Source: Lepidodermella squamata
Taxonomy: Eukaryota > Gastrotricha
Direction: 5' to 3'
NCBI GenBank assembly: GCA_047495785.1
Contig: JBLDXI010000028.1
Location: 1,116,001-1,180,000, forward strand
Length of the DNA stretch: 64,000 nt
The notes under the pieces were generated by a model, which ran no database searches, was not told where the DNA came from, and saw only the letters and a program-made list of their open reading frames with translations. Below are positions 55,681-64,000 of the stretch, one piece after another. Made by a program: the position numbers and the translations under genes. Each line of letters begins with the position of its first letter. Within the stretch, counting starts at the first letter, position 1.

Positions 55681-55971
55681 ATGGCTCAAAACATTCCTGT
55701 TAATCTTGCGTTTGACCTTCAAGAAATTGGAAAAAGCATTGAACAAGTGGAAAACGATCTACAGAAGATTGAGGAAGAAATCCAACAGGCAAAGAATGAT
55801 AACGACCGCGACGAATTACGTGTTCTGCACAAAAAGGAAGATGCTCTGCGCAAAGAGAAAGATGCTCTGCGCAAAGAGAAAGCGCCTATCTTCTCTAATA
55901 GCTTAATACGTTCGGGTACGCCCAGTGATAAAATATCAATGGTCATTTTTATTATTCAGCTTGGTTATTAA
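55681..55971 (+). CDS. Short coiled-coil ORF upstream of the kinase/nuclease genes
   Basis: From ATG 55681 the frame gives 96 residues. Residues 8-70 are strongly helical and charged: IGKSIEQVENDLQKIEEEIQ, then DRDELRVLHKKEDALRKEK and a repeat of DALRKEK. This glutamate/lysine heptad region with repeated LRKEK resembles the coiled-coil headers that precede effector domains in Crinkler-like proteins. The last 25 codons lie in a direct repeat shared with 54604-54718 and probably are not original coding sequence. It may be a first exon separated from its partner, or a truncated gene. Confidence 0.4.
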   Translation: MAQNIPVNLAFDLQEIGKSIEQVENDLQKIEEEIQQAKNDNDRDELRVLHKKEDALRKEKDALRKEKAPIFSNSLIRSGTPSDKISMVIFIIQLGY

Positions 55972-56325
55972 TAAATCTTTCCAGGGTTCTTCAATATATT
56001 TAGGGTTTCATTTTTTTCTCCTCTTTGTTAACGATATAAAAAATATGGCAGATAGTGTGGAAATATCTATAGTTCTATCTGACCGCTTCTAGATAAGGTT
56101 GTTGATTGAATGCTTCCTTCTGGAGAATATGCAGGGTGTGACTTTTTTCATCCGACCAATGTCTTATTTCATCCGACAACCATCGTTATCGCTTTCAAGT
56201 CTTTATCAATTCTTGCTTATTGATGTTTCCTCCTTTAGTTAAAACTGGCACAGACTATTTGGATAGCCTTGCCCTCGTAGTCTTTTATTATGTTTTTTGC
56301 ATATAGGAAAGTGATTAATTAACAA

Positions 56326-57699
56326 ATGTCTGGAGCTATTGCTGTATGTAGTGGACTGCAAGCAAACAACGTGCCATGCGACTGTCGCTACCAAAATGAG
56401 CAATCATTCTTTGAAAATGGCACTTGTGTTGACTGTGGGCATTCACGACGCCAACACCCTCCGCCACCATTGCAATCTACAGCTCCACCTCCAGGTTAGT
56501 CTCTTTGCATTGATTTTTACGAGGAGTAGCTGAAATTTGCCTCAAGAATTGCGCGTTGAGTTATTAAAGTGGTTAGCGATATTTTTAATGGAATGCAATA
56601 TTGGTTATCATTACTACTAAACGTATTTATTATTTAAAAGGTGGCAGCAGAAGTATAATAATAATAATCATTGTTTCTAATATCTTCTATTTTTTTTGCA
56701 GAGCGTGAATCACTTGAACAGAGGCTGACAAAATTAGATATCAAATTCGATAGTCGTGATCTTGCTGCAATACGACGTGATGACACCTTGCATAATTTTT
56801 TTTCTCTGATGCTACCAAACCTAAGTAAAACTGATGCCGAATTTATCTTGCGAAAAGTACGGGCGCGTGTGAGATCTTCGACAAGAGCCGAAATCGAGGT
56901 CAGACATCACATATTATTGGATGGGCTCATACAAACAAGTGGCGGAAAGGGGTCGTCTTACTTCTGTTACGCTTTTTCAAATCATGGCAGGGTTCTGGCT
57001 GCAAAAATCTTCCGGAAGGACAAAGAATATGAAAGAGAAAAGGCTATGCTTCTGAAAGTTGGCAATCATTCCAATATCGTTGAGTTTGTTAAAGCTTTCA
57101 AAATTCTACGCAACGACACGGACAGACCGGGAAAGGTCGACCTAGGTGTAATTGTCATGCCATTCTATCCTATGAGTCTTGAGCAATTTATCTCAACAAA
57201 GGATGAGAACGTCTCCGAGCCATTGCCGCTCCAAGCAATTTCAACTATTTCTAACTCTTGCGCTCTTGCACTTCAACATCTACATTCTTTGTTCATCTGT
57301 TTTGTTGATTTGAAGCCAGCTAATATTATGCTCAAGACAGAATGTGATGGAGCAGTGTTGGTTGATTTCGGCGCTGCTGTTGAATTTAATTCAAAAATAC
57401 ACGAGGCTACGAGTCCGTACTATTTGGATGTAAATATTAAAGTTGGCTCTCCTGAACTAGACTACTGCTGCCTTGGAACAACCATTTGTAGAATGGCAGG
57501 TCTACAAACTGAGTTTTTGGAACGATTCCAATCTCGTGATAAACTTCTTCCTGAATTGGATAATCGGTTCTCTTCCCCACTCTTGGCAGCCACCGTAAAG
57601 GCATGTCTCCATAAGCCTTCAACTGAATCAGTAGCATCTGCTCTGAATTTATTTATCAAAAGCGATCTGAATAAGTCTGGATCTTCAACGGATGAGTAA
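56326..57699 (+). CDS. Cys-rich (zinc-knuckle-like) plus protein kinase fusion, Crinkler-like
   Basis: Exon 1 (56326-56494) and exon 2 (56702-57699) join in phase (g|ag) to 388 residues. Exon 1 encodes a compact Cys/His motif, VCSGLQANNVPCDCRYQ...CVDCGHSRRQH, a plausible zinc site, then a Pro-rich linker. Exon 2 begins with a helical spacer. The kinase domain follows: VLAAKIF (ATP Lys), EREKAML (helix C Glu), NIVEFVKAF, a catalytic loop FVDLKPANIML (His-Arg of HRD replaced by Phe-Val, Asp kept) and VDFGAAVEF (intact DFG). Such Cys-knuckle-kinase modules are familiar from fungal and Crinkler-type effector proteins rather than animal kinomes. Horizontal origin is possible but unproven. An intron and normal local base composition argue against contamination. 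Confidence 0.68.
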
Positions 57700-57707
57700 T
57701 ACTGCAG

Positions 57708-58208
57708 TTGATTGTAGCATTTTCAAATAAATCTGTATCTTACGTCTGCTGTTTTGGACGACAACCTGATGGCTCTTTCCAAGCGCGTGGCAAAAAGAAG
57801 CCTGACACACAAGAAATGGAAACAGTTCCGTCAGTCGTATTCGAAGTCATGTTTCACCATGTTGAGCCTTTTGTGGACGTCGCCAACAGATATATTCGAC
57901 CAGATAATTCAATCTGTTTCGTTCTCATTATTCGTATTTATAAGGAACGTCAAGGTGGAATCCCAATGGCGGCTGTGGCGTACAATTGGGCTAAACTTGG
58001 AAAACCTCGACGATGCGCCTCTGTTAGTTTTGGAACCGTTGCTCTTGATGACGCAGATTCTCGCGAACTCGGTTCTCTTATCGGTGTTAGTATTTTCACG
58101 CTGACAAACCCGAAGGAGCAGGCGAGCTTCGAGTCGATCTCAAAGAACTACGATCTATCTATCTTGAGGTGGCTCAAAAATAACAAACATTCTGTTCTCT
58201 ATTTGTAA
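57708..58208 (+). CDS. PD-(D/E)XK (Uma2-like REase) domain ORF, possibly a 3' exon or partial gene
   Basis: The open frame has 166 codons; the first in-frame ATG (57816) comes after a likely catalytic motif, so a full domain would need an upstream exon. An acceptor-like TACTGCAG (AG 57706-57707) sits exactly at the frame's start, seven bases after the kinase stop. Motifs are RQPDGSFQARGKKKPDT, then PSVVFEVMFHHVEPFVDVAN, then SICFVLIIRIYKERQGGIPM. The spacing of PD, the FEV Glu and a basic strand resembles Uma2-like restriction-endonuclease-fold domains found in modular effectors. Whether it is spliced with the kinase, is a separate gene, or is a remnant is not clear from sequence. Confidence 0.5.
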   Translation: MIVAFSNKSVSYVCCFGRQPDGSFQARGKKKPDTQEMETVPSVVFEVMFHHVEPFVDVANRYIRPDNSICFVLIIRIYKERQGGIPMAAVAYNWAKLGKPRRCASVSFGTVALDDADSRELGSLIGVSIFTLTNPKEQASFESISKNYDLSILRWLKNNKHSVLYL

Positions 58209-59329
58209 ATTTGTTGCTGTGTAGATAGAAACGCGCAAGCGTAAGATTATGAAACATGTTATTTCATAGAAATAAATTTCATAGTAAGAAATATTGAGCA
58301 GAAGTGATGAAATCAGGAGATCAAACGAATGTAACTACGCTGTTTAGGCAGTCATTTGTCGACTTTGACCAGGAGTGATCAATGTTAAAACTTACAATAC
58401 CGATCTACGGTAGCACCCATGGCAGAACCATGTACCTCAGTCATACCTTCACCATACCTAACTGTACCCCTATCGCTAATTTGTCGATTCACTGATTATC
58501 CAATAAACCTAAATTTTGCCGCTGCTGATTTGCATTTTGCTATTTTGTCCCTACGTGACTTAATTTGTTGAAGTCGGCGCTACCTTTGAAGGCTACTGAA
58601 TATACTACAAATAAATTCATATTAATATTTATTTAAAAATGTCTTTGCTTAAATAATATTGCCAGATTGTCGACCCTAGTGTTACGTTTTATATAATGTC
58701 GTTTTTATTTTGCTTTGATTAAATGTCGCAGAAAAAATGTCGGATTTTATCTTCACATTGCTAAACTGTCGTAGAGCCTCCAGTGAATGCGAAGAAGTAG
58801 TTATTTCGTTGCCAATTGATTTTTTTGATAACGAACCAAAGTTGCTGTATAGCGGAACCAAATTTGCCTTTTGCGGAACCAAACTCGAAATATGCCAAGA
58901 GTCATTTTTTGAATATTTCTAAGAATTTTAGGCTCAGCATGAATTTTGAATTGAACACTGCGTCTTACAGAGAATGTTGCGCTGAATTCACTGGTGAATT
59001 TTCTAGAATTATTGGGGTCAACCGTGAACCGTGACCTGCAATAAATATCCGAAAAGCAATTTCAGGCCACTAGAAAATTTTAATTTTTGGTTCCGCTGAC
59101 AGCATATTTGGTTCCACTCACCGTAAATTTGGTTGCGCTAACAGGAGGAATTAGGTTAATTCCTAATTGCTAAATGTCGAAAGACAAATTGCAAAATAAA
59201 ACAGTATCAGTATCAGTATCAGGACCCATTTTTTTTTTAAATAATGCTGATAACTTGGTGATTGAGGACGAAAATGGGAATATTTTATCCGACAAAATTC
59301 AAGTAGCAGATAGATGAAGACTTTATTTC
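58209..59329. other. Repeat-rich interval, no gene recognised
   Basis: AT-rich, about 1.1 kb. Frames at 58682-59034 are short and featureless. CAGTAT is repeated three times near 59204. ATTTTATCCGACAA near 59284 is related to the TTTCATCCGACAACC words of the 51.2-kb MITE. Confidence 0.35.
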
Positions 59330-59607
59330 ATGGGGATTGTAGATGGGGTAGAAATATTAGCTGGCGAACTAAATAAATTTAACGAACATTTTGAATTCAC
59401 TAGTAAATGCGAAGCGCTCGTCTTGAAACCAATAACACGTGACGAGATTCAGCTTGCTAGTTCGGAAGAAAAGTTAGGAAAATCGCCCGATCTCGATGAA
59501 ATTAGATTAGAAATGCTAAATGCTCTGCAAAATACCAAAATTCGTCCCTGATCCCTGATGATTTTCTGAACTTAATTCTGATACCGGTACCAAAAAAGGA
59601 GATTTGA
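59330..59607 (+). mobile_element. LINE reverse-transcriptase N-terminal fragment
   Basis: The frame includes LVLKPITRDEIQLASSEEKL, then GKSPDLDEIRLEMLNAL, the conserved block preceding RT motif 1 in many LINEs (usually KSPGxDGI..E.LKAL). After a frameshift DDFLNLILIPVPKKGDL follows, which matches RT motif 1. It is a short decayed fragment of a non-LTR element. Confidence 0.65.
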
Positions 59608-60080
59608 ATACCGTATTTATTCTCGAAAATATACCGCACCTCGAAAATATCCCGCACCCCGAATACAACCCTACAAAGCTTACCGTTTGATCATAAATAT
59701 AACGCACCTCGAAATTCTACCCCATGTTATTTAAAAAATCAGGGCGCAGAATCAATTTACTATGAAAACGAAATAAGCACCCCATCAGGCTTAGCTTGGG
59801 CTGGGCATAAGACTATCAGTGATAACTCAATAGAGACATGAAGGGCGAAGTGCTGGGACAGGATCATTTTGAATGTCACAGTCGATTCTTTTCGAAATTA
59901 TTCAGTGTTACTGATTTCAGGGCTGATATCGTGTTCCGATCGTTTACCTATGGGCTTAGTTAGGTTCCGAAAATGCATTGACTTTGCATGGCCATGAAAA
60001 TGTATTGTATTGTATTGCCACGCATGGCCATGCAACTTTTCACTCTTCAGGTCTTCATCGGTTGGGATCATTTGGGCATA

Positions 60081-61048
60081 CCGTCAGTTGGGGCTATTCT
60101 CGGACGGCGAAAAAATGACCCCCTGATTTTTTTTTGCATTTTTACACGTTTCAGAAGGTCCTGGTTCGAATGGCACCAGGATTCCGAATAGCCCCACGGA
60201 TGGGGCTATTAATTATACATAAATATTCAATTCAAATATTACTGATGTGTTGTGTTCAGTGGCCGAGTGGCATTGGATGTGCTTCTAGAAAGCACAGCAA
60301 AGTACAAAACGAGGGTTCGAGTCCAGGCCACGAAACAATTTTTTTCCAAACAAAAGTTGGCATTTTTTTGCAATTATTCGTATGCAGTGCATATCGATGG
60401 TTTTTAGCTTAGTTAGTTTTTAATTAGCAGTAGAAAATTAGCGAATTTTTAATTCATGCCACGTGCACTAGCCTTTCAGAAGTGTGGGTTTATTAAGTAA
60501 TGTTAGCAAAAAACAATCTCTCAGCCGGTTGGCCTAATGAAAAGTTTTACAAATCTCTTAAATTCGAAGTATGCCTCAATTGCTGAGAAACTTATCAACT
60601 TATCAACTACAAAGCTCATTAGAATATTCCAATTCTCTGTTCCGATTGCCCCACAACCTCATTTTTTCGTGGGGCTATTCGGACGCAATTAATTAGACAA
60701 AAGTATGAGTCGGATCGGGTCCGTTATAATTTTCATGGGTGCCCTGTCATCTTTAGGTTCAGAAAAAATTGATCGCAGGTCCAGCAAAATTCTCATCTGG
60801 TCCAGGTAATTCAACGCAGAACAGTGCTTAAATTGAGTTAAACTTACACCTGAAAGGTAAGCCCATATCTTCACAACCACTTACTCTCAGGTCATGAAAT
60901 TCTTATGGCATGTGGGTCATCTTTTCACCTAACTCCGTGCAAAATTTCATTGCTAACGGCCAGGTAGTTTTTGAGCCATGCTCATTCTCCCGTTTGCATG
61001 AACATTCGTCCGAATAGCCCCAATGACCCAGATTACCCCAACTGACGG
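60081..61048. mobile_element. 968-bp TIR element (CCGTCAGTTGGGG) carrying a tRNA-like segment
   Basis: The left end CCGTCAGTTGGGGCTATTC and the right end AACTGACGG (mirror with minor differences) are flanked by TA on both sides (60079-60080, 61049-61050), a Tc1-mariner-type signature. The subterminal GGGGCTATTCGGA motif recurs inverted near 60170-60210, 60665-60680 and 61005-61025. A related 5' end occurs at 63792. No transposase ORF is present. Confidence 0.75.
60256..60335 (+). other. tRNA-like (Ser/Leu type) Pol III promoter segment or SINE head
   Basis: TGGCCGAGTGG matches an A box and GGTTCGAGTCC a B box, about 45 bases apart, as in class II tRNAs with a variable arm. The acceptor stem does not pair, so it is probably a tRNA pseudogene or the head of a tRNA-derived SINE captured by the surrounding element. 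Confidence 0.55.
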
Positions 61049-62941
61049 TACCTTTCGAGTCAGTCAGTGCACACTTGAGTAGTACTTGTTTGTAAAATTG
61101 AGAAATCCACCTTAATAAAACATTATTAGCTCAAATTCAGAGTTTTCAACTTTGCTGCTGTTTCTTCTACACACTTCATGTTCATCATAGAGATCAGATT
61201 AACCAGAGAGCATAGAGAATAGAGTTACCAGAGATGAAACTCCTATTGGAAACTTGAAGTTTTAATTCGTTTTCCGATTTTCTTCAAATTTCATTATGGC
61301 GGATCTTTTCGAAAGTCGCGCATACATGTTTACATGTAAAAAAGGGTGTTTTTCCTCGCACTATACGCAAGCAGCCTACGAAATTTCCTTCGTAAATCGT
61401 TTATATCTGAACTCGCCGCACTCGATTTACTCATCTCAACTCGCCTCCGGTTCGTTTCGATTCGTAAATCTCGGTCGGCTCCGTTCAGATATGAACTCTT
61501 TTTACTCATGTGTAACCATACAAATGTAGAGTTCTCTGATTATTTTGTTGCCGCAATTTGTGTCCGAATCGAAATGAATTCATGCTATTTTGCGCCGTCT
61601 TCGCCAGCAATCAATATTGCTCAGTGTTTTACTCTGTGCTTGTATCATATCAGCCCATATTTCATGATGTTTTTATGACTGATGCCGGGAACATAGAAGT
61701 ATCGGGATGAGTAATCAAAGAATTCGTTTCATAAGATCAGCTATTATTAGATCCAAGATAAAGCTTAGGTTGATGAACTTCTGGTTTATGAGTGGAATGA
61801 AATTCGGAGTGAAATTTATGGGTCGTCGCTAGCTGCACCCGCGCGCTGGGTGCACAGAATTTGCTCGCTACACCCGAGGGTGCAGGATTATAGCTAGTTA
61901 CACGCTAGTTACCGGAAGGTACGCGAAAATAGCTGCGTGCACCCGCATCTGGGTGCGACCATTTTGCTACGTACACCCAATACATTTGATTGGACGGTAA
62001 TGAAATCACAGGTGCATAGAGAAAAACCTCTACACCCACTTGACCGCGCGCGGTGGCTAGAGAGCCATTAATTGCGCGCCAAGGAGTTAATAATCTGTCC
62101 GGTGCCGCTGATCAATGTCATCAGTTCAAGAGTCGAGGCCTTGAAGATAGGGCTGAAAGCGCAGGCCGATTTCCAGTGTGCAAACCGAAAGCAACATCAA
62201 TAGGATTAAGACGGTCGCGAGTTAGGCGCTACACCACCGCTACCTTTCGCTACCATTCGCTCGCGTTCATTAACACCACTAATCAATATTCTCGAGCCGG
62301 TCTTCAATAACCTATTACCGCCCGGCTTCCTGCCTTGAACTCGTGCACCCATTGCTTGATTTTCACCTGGAGATCAGTGTTTCCCTCGTGACCCGCAGAA
62401 TGCACCATGACGGCTATGATTGCACCCGCAGCGCCAGAGTCGGAGCGGAAAAAAAAACAAAGAAAACGTAACCGCCAATCGTCGACTTCAAAGCCGGCTG
62501 CTCAACTTCCGGTGCCCTACTCAGGAGCGTCCGCTTGTTTCCAACTGGGGTGACTGTAGGCAGTGGGGTCACTTTGACACTTGGAGGAATAGTAATTCCT
62601 AATTTCTATTCCCTATTCCCTCAATTCCTATACTCTTTATTCCTATTCCTACAATCACTATTTTCTATTCCTGTAGGCTTTGACATGCCAAAAATCGAAT
62701 ATGGTAAGGTAAAGACCTCGCGAAAGGAGTACCGTGTTGGATCGCCTGGAGGATGGGCAATATAATAATGACATATATGATTTCATATTCAATTAGTCGG
62801 TTTCGGTTTAGCCGTCACCGAAGTTTCAATTAATATTAATATACCGTATTTTTCGAATAAGGGCCGCGGCGACTATTTTCCTGATTTTTGAAAAAGGCCT
62901 AAAAACGCGGCGCTTTCGCGGATGATGGAACTTTAATAGGT
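61049..62941. other. Repeat-rich interval with short hairpins
   Basis: No gene is recognised. Between about 61830 and 61990 several imperfect palindromes of the form CACCC-N-GGGTG follow one another. ATACCGTATTTTTCGAATAAGG near 62840 looks like the left terminus of another MITE; related words occur near 13056 and 59608. Remaining frames (61296-61529, 62053-62310, 62420-62602) show no domain. Confidence 0.4.
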
Positions 62942-63769
62942 ATGAGTCATGAAGAAATTAAATTATTATTGGATGTTTTCAATAAGGCATGTACGGAGCT
63001 AGGCTTGAAAATCAGCATTAGTAAAACACAATACATGGTGATCGGTGAGGATAGAAACTACCAACTTGAATTAGACGGCAAGCTTTTGGAAAAAGTGACG
63101 TCTTTCAAATATTTAGTAAGCATCATCACTTCTGACGGGAAAATGGACGAGGAGATCAAGGCACGCATAGCGAAAGCTGGCGGCTGCTTTGGTGCCCTCA
63201 ATAAACTTATGTGTAATAGAAAACACGTGAGCTTAGCTACGAAATTGAAAGTCCTTAAATGCGTTGTTATTCCTACCGTCACCTATGCCTGCGAAACCTG
63301 GAACCTGACCACCCAACAAGAGCAAAGGTTAAATGTCACCTTTATGCGATGGCTTAGAACAATTATGGGTCTGTTTAGGACAGATTATATTCCTAATGTT
63401 GATATTAGACTGATCTGCGACGTAATGGAATTGAGTAAATTGATTGAAAAATTTCGTCTGAAATATTTTGGCCATATAATTCGACAGGACGAATATGACC
63501 CTGAAAGTCTCACGAGTATTATGTATTATTGGAAAGCAGTCGACCCGAGTTGGTACTTGCCTCGCGGCAGGCCGCCAACCCGATGGTCTGACTGCCTCCG
63601 AAGAAGCCTTCTAAAAATCGGAATTTTTTATATACATGAAAAACGTATCAGGGATCCTAATGAACCTAAAAAACGAGGGCGACCCCGTAAATCAACCTTA
63701 TTGATGCGACGCATCGAAATTCACAAAATTGCGGATTTAGAATTGGCGGAAGTAACAGCTAGAAGCTAG
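62942..63769 (+). mobile_element. LINE reverse transcriptase C-terminal region (endonuclease-RT type)
   Basis: 275 codons from the RT thumb onward: GLKISISKTQYMVIGEDRN, FKYLVSIITSDGKMDEEIKA, RIAKAGGCFGALNKL, VIPTVTYACETWNLT and the terminal LINE block FRLKYFGHIIRQ. It ends with a GRPPTRWSDCLRR-type tail and KKRGRPRKS, an AT-hook-like basic patch. The catalytic YADD region is missing upstream, so the copy is truncated. It differs from the 17.4-18.9 kb LINE and represents a second family, of the RTE/craniofacial-development-protein-2-like type. Confidence 0.85.
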
Positions 63770-63791
63770 AGACCGGGAAGAATGGCAACTA

Positions 63792-64000
63792 CCGTAAATT
63801 GGGGCAAAATGGCCGCGGGAAAAAAATGACCCCCTGTTTTTTTCGCATTTTTACACGTTTCAGAGGGTCCTGATTCCGATTTTATAGGAAGCTCATTTTG
63901 CCCCAGGTTTGGGGCAAATTGGACAGGTGTTTTGGGGCTAATTGGCCACCCTTATCCTTATAATGGGTTTTTAATATTTGATGATTGTGAGGGTTGAATG
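63792..64000. mobile_element. Second copy (5' part) of the CCGTCAGTTGGGG element family, cut by window end
   Basis: It begins CCGTAAATTGGGGCAAAATG after TA. It shares AAAAAATGACCCCCTG and GCATTTTTACACGTTTCAG with the start of the 60.1-kb element. GGGGCAAATTGG words replace that copy's GGGGCTATTCGG, so the two are diverged subfamilies. Confidence 0.75.

Noticed and set aside
55681-58208. Bacterial or fungal contamination explaining the kinase/nuclease locus
   Set aside because: The kinase gene has a phase-correct GT-AG intron, base composition like its surroundings, and MITEs of the same kinds as elsewhere in the window.
60256-60335. Functional tRNA-Ser or tRNA-Leu gene
   Set aside because: A and B boxes are good but the acceptor stem does not pair and the anticodon arm is poor; better read as a tRNA-derived repeat.
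61296-61678. Overlapping 77- and 110-codon frames
   Set aside because: No recognisable domain, and they lie in transposon debris. Not enough support for a gene.

Overview
This is nuclear DNA of a small-genome bilaterian animal, very likely an invertebrate. Genes carry short GT-AG introns (about 50-400 bp, a few of 1-4 kb) and low-GC flanks. The proteins are animal housekeeping and signalling families: bystin, CSN2, TMEM70, CtIP, DEG/ENaC channel, nuclear receptor. I cannot name the phylum. A TTTTAG-type splice acceptor lies a few bases upstream of many start codons, and several same-strand neighbours are only 74-198 bp apart. Together these suggest spliced-leader trans-splicing and operons, as in nematodes, flatworms, rotifers or tunicates. 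Exon joins were worked out by hand from splice sites, reading phase and family alignment.

Layout. 0.6-16.6 kb (+): V-ATPase subunit e, bystin, COP9 signalosome subunit 2 (with a Ty3/Gypsy relic in an intron), a METTL24-like membrane methyltransferase, glycine-cleavage T-protein (AMT, with a LINE fragment encoding a 2A-like peptide in intron 1), and a divergent protein kinase. 16.8-19.2 kb (-): a decayed cathepsin propeptide pseudogene split by a LINE. 20.6-31.1 kb (-): prolyl endopeptidase (PREP) and two tandem FAHD2-like genes, possibly one operon. A 4.1-kb PREP intron hosts two genes on the opposite strand: a tiny Cys/Ala/Gly-rich membrane protein and a secreted ankyrin-repeat protein. 31.9-33.5 kb (+): SMNDC1 and GOSR2, 104 bp apart. 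34.9-37.5 kb (-): two secretory cyclophilins and TMEM70; TMEM70 and one cyclophilin are 74 bp apart. 38.7-40.1 kb (+): CtIP/RBBP8. 40.4-43.5 kb (-): an unidentified short gene and a DEG/ENaC channel. 44.7-46.9 kb (+): a secreted EGF/GAIN-like protein with no membrane segment. 49.1-50.8 kb (-): a nuclear receptor with an abnormal second zinc module.

From about 47 kb to the end the window is dominated by foldback and terminal-inverted-repeat elements and LINE debris. The exception is 55.7-58.2 kb. It holds a coiled-coil ORF, a two-exon gene joining a Cys-rich knuckle to a protein kinase, and an adjacent ORF that looks like a PD-(D/E)XK nuclease-fold domain. This set resembles modular Crinkler-like effector/conflict proteins and is the best candidate for an undescribed system here.
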